Positions 26,354-34,012 of a stretch of DNA of 64,000 nucleotides are shown in pieces. Position numbers and translations under genes: made by a program. This DNA comes from Atopostipes sp963558565 (lineage in GTDB: Bacteria; Bacillota; Bacilli; Lactobacillales; Carnobacteriaceae_A). Every line of letters begins with the position of its first letter. Position 1 is the first letter of the stretch. Location of the stretch: contig CAUWGX010000006.1 of NCBI GenBank assembly GCA_963558565.1, positions 124,001 to 188,000 of the forward strand, read 5' to 3'. The notes under the pieces were generated by a model. That model was not told where the DNA came from, ran no database searches, and saw nothing but the letters and a program-made list of their open reading frames with translations.

Positions 26354-27772
26354 TTAAAAATTAACATAATTTCTTGGATTTACTGGGCTACCATTAACAT
26401 GTACTTCAAAGTGTAAGTGAACACCTGTTGAAGAACCGGTCGTACCCATTGTTCCGAGTTGTTGCCCTTGAGAAACGCTCTGTCCTGGAGCAACTTGTAA
26501 AGCAGGCGTCATATGTGCATATCGTGTACGAATACCTCCACCATGGTCAATCATAACATTATAACCAAGGGAGCCGTGGAATGAAGCACTAACGACGGTT
26601 CCAGATTTTGCAGCAGTGATTGGTCCACCGCCACCAATATCGATTCCGGCATGTAATTTTCTAGTTCCTTCAATTGGGTGAATTCTATAACCGAATTCTG
26701 AAGTAACAGGTCCACCTGCTGGTCTTGCCCATCCACCTGAATTTTCACTTGATCCTGTAGATGGTGCAGGAGCTGGTGTTGATGGTTTCGAAGGTGCTGA
26801 TGGTGTTGATGAAGTTTCTGATTTTGATGGAGCGGAAGCCTTACTTGAACTTGCAGTTTGTACTTGTTTTTCTTCTTTAGCTTTTTCTGCTTGAGCTGCT
26901 TCTTCAGCTTTTCTTGCTTCCTCAGCTTCTGCTTCAGCAATTCTTCTTGCTTCAGCTTCACGTTCTTGACGTGCTTTTTCTTCAGCTGCGATTCTTGCTT
27001 GCTCTTCTTCAACTTGTTTTTCGATATCGCTTGTTTTTTCAGCGATTGCTTGTTGTTCACCCAATAACGTCTCGCGCTCAGCATTTGTTAAGTCATATTC
27101 TTCAGATACAATTTGGACTTTACTATCAAGTTCCATACGCTGTGCCACTAAGTTATTACGGCTCACATCTAATTCTTGTTTTACTTTATTCGTTTCATCT
27201 TTTGCAACTTCAACTTCTTCAGCTTTTTCTTCGACTTGTTGACGGTCCGAGATCTGATCTTCCATAATACTATTATTGTTATCCACTAATAAATTAATAA
27301 CTTCCATTTTTCCGACTAAATCTGATAGACTTTCTGCAGATAATACAATATCAATAATATTATTAGGGGAAGCTGTTGTTTGCACTTCTCGTGCTTGTTC
27401 AGCTAAAGCTGCGTTTCTTTTTTCAATTTTATCTTTTAATATTTCAATTTCATTATTTAATTGTTCAATTTCGTCTTCTAAACGAGCAATTTCTTCTTCT
27501 TGTTCTTTAATTTGTGCGATCACTTTATCAATATTTGATTGAATTTCAGTAATGTCTTGAGTTAATTGTTCACGCTCTGAATCTAATGATTGCATTTCTT
27601 CTTCCGCATCATTAATGTTTCCTCTTAATTCATCGCTCTGTTTGTTTAACTCTTGCTTTTGCTGTTCTAATTCATTTAAACTTTGAGAATTTGCACTAGC
27701 AGTTGGTGCTGAATATAAAGAAAGTAAAATTGCTGTAGAAGAGAGAATTGAAAATAATTTTTTCTTGTTCAA
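26354..27772 (-). CDS. Secreted PcsB-like coiled-coil M23 peptidoglycan hydrolase
   Basis: 472 residues. Signal peptide (residues 1-27, cleavage expected after PTASAN), long coiled coil of PcsB type (about 28-250), Glu/Ala/Lys-rich helix (250-300), Ser/Pro/Thr-rich linker (about 305-340) and a C-terminal M23 (LytM) domain. Zn ligands are visible: HxxxD in LHAGIDIG and HLHFEV. The coiled coil resembles PcsB/SagA, which are activated through FtsEX at the septum; coupling to FtsX here is inference. Upstream DNA carries a WalR-like direct repeat, in line with WalRK control of wall hydrolases. Confidence 0.9.
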   Translation of the reverse strand: MNKKKLFSILSSTAILLSLYSAPTASANSQSLNELEQQKQELNKQSDELRGNINDAEEEMQSLDSEREQLTQDITEIQSNIDKVIAQIKEQEEEIARLEDEIEQLNNEIEILKDKIEKRNAALAEQAREVQTTASPNNIIDIVLSAESLSDLVGKMEVINLLVDNNNSIMEDQISDRQQVEEKAEEVEVAKDETNKVKQELDVSRNNLVAQRMELDSKVQIVSEEYDLTNAERETLLGEQQAIAEKTSDIEKQVEEEQARIAAEEKARQEREAEARRIAEAEAEEARKAEEAAQAEKAKEEKQVQTASSSKASAPSKSETSSTPSAPSKPSTPAPAPSTGSSENSGGWARPAGGPVTSEFGYRIHPIEGTRKLHAGIDIGGGGPITAAKSGTVVSASFHGSLGYNVMIDHGGGIRTRYAHMTPALQVAPGQSVSQGQQLGTMGTTGSSTGVHLHFEVHVNGSPVNPRNYVNF

Positions 27773-27896
27773 TTGTATGCTCCTCTATGTGGAATAAAAA
27801 TAATTTTAAAATATCTGTTCTAGAAAACAGATGAGTTTTAAAAGCTACAAGTATCCTAACAAGTAAAAACCGAATTGCCAATAGCAAATAGAAGAA

Positions 27897-27913
27897 TGTT
27901 ATTGAACTGTAAT
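27897..27913 (+). promoter_or_regulatory. Candidate WalR box upstream of the M23 hydrolase
   Basis: TGTTATTGAACTGTAAT fits the WalR consensus TGTWAH-N5-TGTWAH at every defined position. It lies 125-141 bases upstream of the M23 start codon, in reverse orientation to that gene. The rest of the 387 bases between the M23 and GNAT genes shows a leader hairpin (ATCTGTT/AACAGAT near 27810-27832) and nothing else recognisable. Confidence 0.5.
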
Positions 27914-28159
27914 CTTTAAACTTGACAAGAAAACCTTTACATTTTCTTAATCATTTAGATCGAATCTTTCTAAAGTTCGAAGTAAACAGTGTTATTGGCA
28001 TTTTCAAAAAATATTATTTTATGTATAATTATTACTATTATTTGAATAATTTATGAAAAAGTAATCTCTTGGTAACATTCTTTTGTGTATACTTATATTC
28101 AGCCAATGTTTTTAGTTCAAATGATTATTTAATCATTCGTGATGTTAAGGAGAATTAAA

Positions 28160-28933
28160 ATGGAATCACAACTCTCATTTTCAGATATTGAAAAATATAG
28201 TACTATTGTAGAAGATAATGAATTTTTTACGCAATATACCAATCAAACACTCGCAAAACATTATGATGCCAATTTCGTTCTGTTAAAATTTCCCCCAGTC
28301 CTCGCAGAGTTTAAAGTCATCGAAAAAATGCATTTAGAGTACCAATTGGCGATTGGACAAACTCATTTACATTTTTATTGGCCGGAGAATGCAGGGCTTT
28401 ACATGGAAATTCTAGATTATTTTAGTGCAGAAAATTACGAAGTTGGCATGCAGGTTTTGCAAGTGATGAAGCCTCAACATTTTAAACCATCCGCTTTAAA
28501 TGAAAACGTTCATTTAGAGTTTGTAACAAAGGATACGCTCGAACAATTTTTAGAAATCAATTACAATGAAGATATTAAACTGGGAGACGAACATGCAGCA
28601 CAACAAGAAAGTGTATATCGTTATCAATTTCATCTCCCCCAAATAAAATTCTTACTCGCTACCATCGATAAACAACCAGTAGGCTCTCTTATTTTAATTT
28701 CAACAGATAATTATTTAGAGATTGATGGCGTATTGACTGCAAACTCTTTTCGCGGACAAAAAATTGCGACGACTATGATCGCTTTTGTTGTGGAAGAAGC
28801 ACTTAAAAATAAGCAAGAAGTTATACTCGTAGCGGATGCGGAGGATACACCTCAAGAAATGTATCGCAAAATGGGCTTTGATACCATCTCCTCGCAAATT
28901 CACGCTCAAAAAAGATTGCCTGTAAAAAAGTAA
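28160..28933 (+). CDS. GNAT-family N-acetyltransferase
   Basis: 257 residues in two parts: an N-terminal region (about 1-120) resembling the DUF5613 domain found in Firmicutes acetyltransferases, and a C-terminal GNAT fold with the acetyl-CoA loop DGVLTANSFRGQKIATTMI (about residues 193-211) and the final MYRKMGFDTI. Start at ATG 28160 is set by AAGGAG 7 bases upstream; an in-frame GTG at 28139 lies before the site. Acceptor substrate unknown. Single-gene unit. Confidence 0.75.
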   Translation: MESQLSFSDIEKYSTIVEDNEFFTQYTNQTLAKHYDANFVLLKFPPVLAEFKVIEKMHLEYQLAIGQTHLHFYWPENAGLYMEILDYFSAENYEVGMQVLQVMKPQHFKPSALNENVHLEFVTKDTLEQFLEINYNEDIKLGDEHAAQQESVYRYQFHLPQIKFLLATIDKQPVGSLILISTDNYLEIDGVLTANSFRGQKIATTMIAFVVEEALKNKQEVILVADAEDTPQEMYRKMGFDTISSQIHAQKRLPVKK

Positions 28934-29038
28934 GTGAATGAGTAGCAGTTGCTTCTTCTTTATTTTTCCAACCTGTGTTAAACTAAAGAATTAGAAAATA
29001 AAATAATTTTTTAATCCTTTTAGAAAGGCGGCGTTTTC

Positions 29039-29341
29039 TTGCGCAAAATGAATAAATATTTTAAAACAGAAGGCATTATTCGTGCCATCATCGCAATTTT
29101 AGGTATTTTATGTTTTACTTTTTCCTCAAGCTTTGGTTGGGGTTTTATTCTTGGTGGACTTGTTTCTAAAGAAAACATTCAGTTGAAAACAAAACAAGGC
29201 TGGAGGCTGCTAGCTCTTATTATGGCTATCATGCTCATTGCTATTTACTTTTTATTAGACACACCTGCAATTTATGGTTATATCGCTTCTACTGTCTTCT
29301 ATTTTATCCTTAGAGATGTCTTAAATTACTTTAGAAGATGA
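29039..29341 (+). CDS. Small hydrophobic membrane protein, unknown
   Basis: 100 residues with about three membrane segments: AIIAILGILCFTFSSSFGWG, LLALIMAIMLIAIYFLL and IYGYIASTVFYFILRDVL. TTG 29039 is 7 bases after AAAGGCGG and is the probable start; ATG 29048 is the alternative. I do not recognise the family. It stands between a GNAT and a VOC gene, with no clear functional link. Confidence 0.6.
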   Translation: MRKMNKYFKTEGIIRAIIAILGILCFTFSSSFGWGFILGGLVSKENIQLKTKQGWRLLALIMAIMLIAIYFLLDTPAIYGYIASTVFYFILRDVLNYFRR

Positions 29342-29461
29342 ACCATTAGCTGATAAAACCTGCAACGATTTAAACAAAATAAACATACATGCTTTTGTTT
29401 TTTACTAGCAGAAGAAAATTGACGCGCATTCTAACATTTTAAACAATAAGGAGAAAAACAA

Positions 29462-29842
29462 ATGAGGATAGAACATATTGGACTTTGGGTGCAAGATTTA
29501 GAAGCGATGAAAAAATTTTATGAAACCTACTTAGAAGGTATCGCCGGAGAACTCTATCATAACCAAAAGACAAATTTTAAATCTTACTTCTTAACTTTCC
29601 CAGAAAGTGACGCCCGTTTAGAGTTAATGAATAAACCTGAACTTGCGGATCGATCAGAAGAAGCTTTTGGTTATGCCCATCTTGCTTATCAAGTAGCAGG
29701 AAAAGATGAGGTTGATGCCTTACACCAACGCTTAGTGCAAGCAGGATATAAACATGTCAATGGCCCTCGAACAACAGGAGATGGCTATTACGAAGCAGTG
29801 ATTGAAGACCCTGAAGGGAATTTGATTGAAATTACTGCTTAA
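29462..29842 (+). CDS. VOC-superfamily (glyoxalase-like) protein
   Basis: 126 residues, one complete VOC domain of two beta-alpha-beta-beta-beta modules: RIEHIGLWVQDLEAMKKFYE at the start, FGYAHLAYQVAGKDEVDALH in the middle and DPEGNLIEITA at the end. Metal ligands expected at His (HIGLWV), His (AHLAYQ) and the terminal Glu are present. Could be a lactoylglutathione-lyase-like or fosfomycin/thiol-transfer enzyme; the sequence does not decide. AAGGAG precedes ATG. Confidence 0.82.
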   Translation: MRIEHIGLWVQDLEAMKKFYETYLEGIAGELYHNQKTNFKSYFLTFPESDARLELMNKPELADRSEEAFGYAHLAYQVAGKDEVDALHQRLVQAGYKHVNGPRTTGDGYYEAVIEDPEGNLIEITA

Positions 29843-29882
29843 ATAATGTCCCTGATTAATTAAAGCCTTTTCAAATAACATA

Positions 29883-29930
29883 ACCCCTGAAAAGTAAGCA
29901 TAAATAGCAAATTTTTCAGCGGGTATTTTT
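29883..29930 (+). terminator. Terminator of the VOC gene
   Basis: ACCCCTGAAAA / TTTTCAGCGGGT arms with one mismatch and a T-rich tail. The remaining bases up to 30157 hold a weak imperfect stem (GTGAG 29996-30000 with CTCAC 30031-30035) and no gene. Confidence 0.65.
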
Positions 29931-30157
29931 ATTTTATACAAAATAATAAGCGCTTTTAAAATCGACAATCCTGCAAAGTCTTCCCTACTCCTTTTGTGAG
30001 CGAAGACTATAATGCACAGCAATAAAGCTGCTCACTTGCTTTCCCTCCATAATTTTCTATCTTTTACTGATAAATCATTTAATTTTAAAGACGCATTAAA
30101 AACTGCTCATTTTTTATAAACAAAATGAGTAAGACTATTCAATGGAAAGAGGTTAAT

Positions 30158-31231
30158 ATGAAACAAAAAAATTTTATAAAAGATTTAACCCATATAAAAC
30201 AAACAGATGATACAATCACCCGAGTGATCGGAGCGGGTTTAAGTACATCTGTTCCTTTATTCATCGGTTATTTTACCGGGAATATGCAAATAGGAACTTT
30301 AGGAGCGTTAGGTGCATTTTCTTTCCTTTCTTTCGCTCCCCTTCCACTAGGTAAACTCATCAAACGGATCCTTAAGATGGGACTCAGTATTATGGGGGGA
30401 TTCTATCTTGGGTTACTTTCCACGCTTATCCCTTGGTTGATTCCGATTGTTTTAGGAGGAGTCAGTTTATGTGGCCTTTTTATGGCTCGACTCTTACAGA
30501 TCCCTAGCCCTGGCGCCTTCTTTGTGATTATGGTTACGGCGATGAGTACGGGAATGGAGATGCCCTTTGAAGAAATGTTCCCTGCCATGTTAACAGTGGG
30601 TATCGGTGTTCTGGCTTCTATTTTTATGGCTACAATTGCCGGAACTATTAATAATTATTTTCAACTTTGGACCGTCGAAACGGAACACCCTTCTTATGCG
30701 GAACGGATCCAAGACACTATTGATAAAAATCCAGAATTATTACTCGCTTCGCTTTATCATGCAGGCGTCATTTTCTTTGCGACTTATGTCGCCCAATCAC
30801 TTGGTTTTGCCAACCCCTATTGGATTACCATTTCTACAGTAGCCGTGCTCCAGGGTAAAAAGTTAAAATTTATTTTTGAACGTAATGTCCAACGCATTAC
30901 TGGCGGCATCATTGGCTTACTGATAGGAATGTTGATCTTTTCGCTCAACTTAGAATTGTTAGAAAAAATATTCACGCTCATTATTTTAAATATTCTAGTA
31001 GAGTTTTCTATGGTCCGAAATTATGGTTTAGCAAATTTCTTCACGAATCCTTTATCTGTTTTGCTCTCCAGTCTATCGAGTGATCTCTTTGTTTCTGAAC
31101 TATTTGCCGCACGCTTTATCGGTATATTGCTGGGAAGCATCATAGGGGTTATTGGCGCTGCTCTATTTTCTTTAGGTCTTCGAATGTATGAACGAGAGCT
31201 GTCGCTGATTCAAAAAAATAAAGATAAATAG
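30158..31231 (+). CDS. FUSC-family (aromatic acid exporter-like) membrane protein
   Basis: 357 residues with two clusters of membrane helices, about residues 28-150 and 195-340, separated by a cytoplasmic loop. The repeat of a short helical bundle and the segment PYWITISTVAVLQGKKL match the FUSC/YccS-type family linked to efflux of aromatic compounds. The canonical proteins are longer in Proteobacteria; Firmicutes forms of 350 residues are known. ATG 30158 follows AGAGGT by about 6 bases; an earlier in-frame ATG (30125) has no site. Substrate unknown. Confidence 0.75.
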   Translation: MKQKNFIKDLTHIKQTDDTITRVIGAGLSTSVPLFIGYFTGNMQIGTLGALGAFSFLSFAPLPLGKLIKRILKMGLSIMGGFYLGLLSTLIPWLIPIVLGGVSLCGLFMARLLQIPSPGAFFVIMVTAMSTGMEMPFEEMFPAMLTVGIGVLASIFMATIAGTINNYFQLWTVETEHPSYAERIQDTIDKNPELLLASLYHAGVIFFATYVAQSLGFANPYWITISTVAVLQGKKLKFIFERNVQRITGGIIGLLIGMLIFSLNLELLEKIFTLIILNILVEFSMVRNYGLANFFTNPLSVLLSSLSSDLFVSELFAARFIGILLGSIIGVIGAALFSLGLRMYERELSLIQKNKDK

Positions 31232-31302
31232 GCAAAAGAAAAGCATGAAAATGTAAAATTTTTTTATAAATGATTTCTTTTTGTTTTTCCAATTTTATAT
31301 TT

Positions 31303-31342
31303 AAAAAGCCTCCCTTTAAGACGAATCTTAAAGGGGGGCTTC
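31303..31342. terminator. Terminator between FUSC gene and flavin reductase
   Basis: AAGCCTCCCTTTAAG / CTTAAAGGGGGGCTT stem, T-run on the minus strand and weaker T-rich tail on plus, between two convergent genes. Confidence 0.85.
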
Positions 31343-31360
31343 CTCATTATTTTTTATAGA

Positions 31361-31906
31361 TTATCCTAATTTTTCAACTAAATCTACAAATTTATCAACA
31401 GCAGTTTGTAAGAATTCTTCTGTACCTTCTTGGATAAATTCTCCATCTTCATTAAATAAAGCTGGAGTCTCTGCAATATAAACTTCTGGTTGTTGCACAA
31501 CAGGCACATCTAAGAACGTTAGCATTTGACGTAAGTGATGGTTAGCTCCAAATCCACTAATTACACCTGGTGATTGACTAGCAACTAAAGCAGGTTTACC
31601 TGCCCATTTATTTTCACCATAAGGACGAGATGCAATGTCTAGAGCATTTTTCAGTGCAGCAGGCACACTACGGTTGTGTTCTGGTGTCACAAAAATCAAT
31701 GCATCCTGTTCTTCTACTTTCGAACGAAAGTCAAGATATTCTTGGGGTGAATTTTCATCTGAATCTTGGCTGTATAATGGTAAATGATCAATTTGTAAAT
31801 AGTTCGCTTCATAGCCTTCAGGTAATAATGAAACTAATGCTTTGGCTAATCTTCCTGAAAAGGATCCTTCACGAATACTACCAACAACTACTCCAACTTT
31901 TGTCAT
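31361..31906 (-). CDS. NADPH-dependent FMN reductase (azo/chromate reductase-like)
   Basis: 181 residues with a flavodoxin-like fold: VGVVVGSIREGSFSGRLAKAL (FMN phosphate loop, cut short) at the N-terminus and FVTPEHNRSVPAALKNALD, the diagnostic flavin-binding motif, at about residues 73-91. Members reduce quinones, azo dyes or chromate with NADPH. ATG 31906 has GGAGG 9 bases upstream; the 43 upstream in-frame residues have no homology. The gene is divergent from the DtxR-type regulator, 299 bases away. Confidence 0.9.
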   Translation of the reverse strand: MTKVGVVVGSIREGSFSGRLAKALVSLLPEGYEANYLQIDHLPLYSQDSDENSPQEYLDFRSKVEEQDALIFVTPEHNRSVPAALKNALDIASRPYGENKWAGKPALVASQSPGVISGFGANHHLRQMLTFLDVPVVQQPEVYIAETPALFNEDGEFIQEGTEEFLQTAVDKFVDLVEKLG

Positions 31907-32107
31907 CTTTACATTCCTCCTGTAAATTTTCAAAATTCTATTGTACAATTTTATCTTATCAGTCGTTTGAAAAATCAGCAAGCATAATGACTCGAATTCG
32001 AGCTTTCTTTTTTGCGTTGCTCTGAGATAGCACATTTAAAGACTAAAAATTATTCTTCTGATACAATTATTACTTGAAAAAAACCTAAGGTAAGTTTTTT
32101 ATTCTCC

Positions 32108-32136
32108 TTGCAAATATTTTTAGGTTAGCCTAAAAT
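32108..32136 (+). promoter_or_regulatory. Promoter with DtxR-type operator for the metalloregulator gene
   Basis: TTGCAA (32108-32113), 17-base spacer, TAAAAT (32131-32136). The palindrome TTTTAGGTTAGCCTAAAA (32118-32135) fills the spacer and most of the -10, and its core TTAGGTTAGCCTAA equals the first 14 positions of the classical DtxR consensus operator. A second, half-site-like ACCTAAGGT is near 32093. This is the layout for metal-dependent autorepression. Confidence 0.8.
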
Positions 32137-32205
32137 GAAGGTAGTGAAAGGTGATTGAAACATTTACGATTTAAAATTCATCTCTTAAAAGAAAGGAAGC
32201 TTACA

Positions 32206-32880
32206 ATGAAAATTTCACCAAATAAAGAAGATTATATCAAAGCCATTTATGCGCTTAATGGTGCTCATGAAGTGATTAGTAATAAAGATATCGCTAATGA
32301 GCTTTCCGTTTCAGCTGCTTCCGTGACAGATATGAATGCTCGTTTAGTAAAAGAAAATCTTATTTCCTATTATCCTTATAAAGGTGTACAACTCACAGCA
32401 CTTGGCGTCCGAGTGACCAATCAATTAATCCGTAAACATCGTCTTTGGGAAGTCTTTTTATATGAAAAACTAGGCTTTCAGTGGAATGAAGTGCATGACG
32501 AGGCAGATAGGCTTGAACACGCTTCTTCAGATAAAGTTACTGAACGGTTAAATGATTTATTAGGGAATCCTCAATACGATCCTCATGGAGGTCTCATTCC
32601 AAATGCGGATGGTACAATTGATGAAGAAAAAATTACACTTGTTCCCCTTACAGCGATTGAAGTTAATCAATATTTTATTGTCAAAGAAGTTCCAGATGAT
32701 GAACATTTACTGAATTATTTATTTGATAAAGGAATTTCTATTAATGATAAATATAAATTAATCAATATCAATGCTTATGATGGAATGCTGACAATAAAAG
32801 ATGTGCATACAAGAGATGAAGTCACAATTAGCGAAAAAGCTCTTGAAAAAATTAAAGTGATCCAATTAATGAATGGATAA
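32206..32880 (+). CDS. DtxR/MntR-family metal-dependent transcriptional repressor
   Basis: 224 residues in three parts: N-terminal winged helix (about 1-65; NKEDYIKAIYALNG, SNKDIANELSVSAASVTDMN), dimerisation and metal-binding domain (about 66-125; RKHRLWEVFLYEKLGF, WNEVHDEADRLEHASSDKV with the ligand Glu and His residues) and a C-terminal FeoA/SH3-like domain (about 150-224). Probably Mn2+ or Fe2+ responsive; the residue that separates MntR from IdeR types was not assigned confidently. Start ATG 32206 follows AAAGGAAG. Its own promoter carries a matching palindromic operator. No metal transporter is adjacent. Confidence 0.9.
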   Translation: MKISPNKEDYIKAIYALNGAHEVISNKDIANELSVSAASVTDMNARLVKENLISYYPYKGVQLTALGVRVTNQLIRKHRLWEVFLYEKLGFQWNEVHDEADRLEHASSDKVTERLNDLLGNPQYDPHGGLIPNADGTIDEEKITLVPLTAIEVNQYFIVKEVPDDEHLLNYLFDKGISINDKYKLININAYDGMLTIKDVHTRDEVTISEKALEKIKVIQLMNG

Positions 32881-32895
32881 AAAGGAAGTTTCATT

Positions 32896-32926
32896 AACCT
32901 ATGCTAAAAAAAGCATAGGTTTTTTA
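32896..32926 (+). terminator. Terminator of the DtxR-family gene
   Basis: AACCTATGCT / AGCATAGGTT stem with A6 loop and T-run. Confidence 0.88.
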
Positions 32927-33043
32927 TTTTCTTTTTTTAGTCATTTGTAGATGTGTAATCGTTATAATTTTTGTCAATGTGTGATACAATCGAACCATCG
33001 TAAATATAAATGACATAAATAATAAGTGTAAGGATGTTGTAAA

Positions 33044-33898
33044 ATGAAAAAGACAATTTACTCAACCGTGCTATTATCCACACTTTTCTTAGCGGGCTGT
33101 CAAAATGATGCCGCAAATTCTGAGGAGAATGCACAAGAGCAACCAGAAAATGCCACAGAACAAGTTGAAAACGAAGAAGAAACAGAAAATGCAGAAGATA
33201 CGAGCGAAGCCGAGAATAATGAAGAAGATGAAGAAGAAAATGCGGACGAAGAAATTACATATGAATATCAAATTAATCCAAATACATTCTCCGTAGAACC
33301 GATCGAAGCAGATGAAGCAACTGACGAAAAACTCGTATTACTTACCTTCGATGATGCTCCATACGGTAATACGATAGAAATTGCCGAAGCTTTACAGGAA
33401 CGAGATGTTTCAGCTATCTTCTTTGTCAACAGCATGTATATGGATGAAGAAGGTACAGAAATCATGCAACAAGTTCACGATATGGGCTTTGAAATTGGTA
33501 ACCACACACATACCCATGCTAAATTAGATGATTATTCTGAAGAAGAACAATACGAAGAAATTGTTACGACCAATGATATTATTGAAGAAGCCATTGGTGA
33601 ACGCCCACGTTTCTTCCGTGCCCCTCACGGCATTATGACCGACTATGCAGAAGAAGTTGTAGCAGATGAAGGAATGACGTGGATGAACTGGTCCTTTGGT
33701 TATGACTGGGAAAGCCAGTATCAAGACCCCGCAGCATTAGCAGATATTACATTGAACACAGAACTTTTAGGAGATGGGGCAAATATTTTAATGCACGACC
33801 GTGAATGGACCGCTGGAGCAACGCCTGATATTGTCGATGGTCTCCTCGAACAAGATTTCACTGTAGTGGATCCAAAATTAATTACGCATGAAAATTAA
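33044..33898 (+). CDS. Polysaccharide deacetylase lipoprotein (NodB domain)
   Basis: 284 residues. Lipoprotein signal with lipobox LAGC (Cys at about residue 19), a strongly acidic Glu/Asp/Asn linker to about residue 70, then a carbohydrate esterase 4 domain. Motifs: TFDD (catalytic Asp and metal Asp), HTHTH (metal His pair), RAPHG, YDW and ILMHD. Members remove N-acetyl groups from peptidoglycan or related glycans on the outer face of the membrane, often giving lysozyme resistance. An extended -10 (TGATACAAT) lies near 32982. Monocistronic with its own terminator. Confidence 0.9.
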   Translation: MKKTIYSTVLLSTLFLAGCQNDAANSEENAQEQPENATEQVENEEETENAEDTSEAENNEEDEEENADEEITYEYQINPNTFSVEPIEADEATDEKLVLLTFDDAPYGNTIEIAEALQERDVSAIFFVNSMYMDEEGTEIMQQVHDMGFEIGNHTHTHAKLDDYSEEEQYEEIVTTNDIIEEAIGERPRFFRAPHGIMTDYAEEVVADEGMTWMNWSFGYDWESQYQDPAALADITLNTELLGDGANILMHDREWTAGATPDIVDGLLEQDFTVVDPKLITHEN

Positions 33899-33903
33899 AT
33901 ACT

Positions 33904-33949
33904 AAAAACTCCTTTCTCATTGGTTAAAAAATGGTGAAAGGAGTTTTTA
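33904..33949. terminator. Bidirectional terminator, deacetylase / glucan phosphorylase
   Basis: AAAACTCCTTTC / GAAAGGAGTTTT stem with T-runs on both strands between convergent genes. Confidence 0.85.
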
Positions 33950-34012
33950 TTTTTAAATGTTTTGCCAATGCCTTTTCAGATCAATGGAATACATCAAATT
34001 TTTTAATGGCGT

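Noticed and set aside
26551..27084. 177-codon Lys/Gln-rich alternative frame on the same strand inside the M23 hydrolase gene
   Set aside because: Shadow of the Glu/Ala/Lys-rich coiled coil in another frame; low complexity and no ribosome site.
26914..27542. Plus-strand hydrophobic ORFs opposite the coiled-coil gene
   Set aside because: Antisense of Glu/Lys-rich codons gives Leu/Phe/Ser-rich shadows; no ribosome sites.
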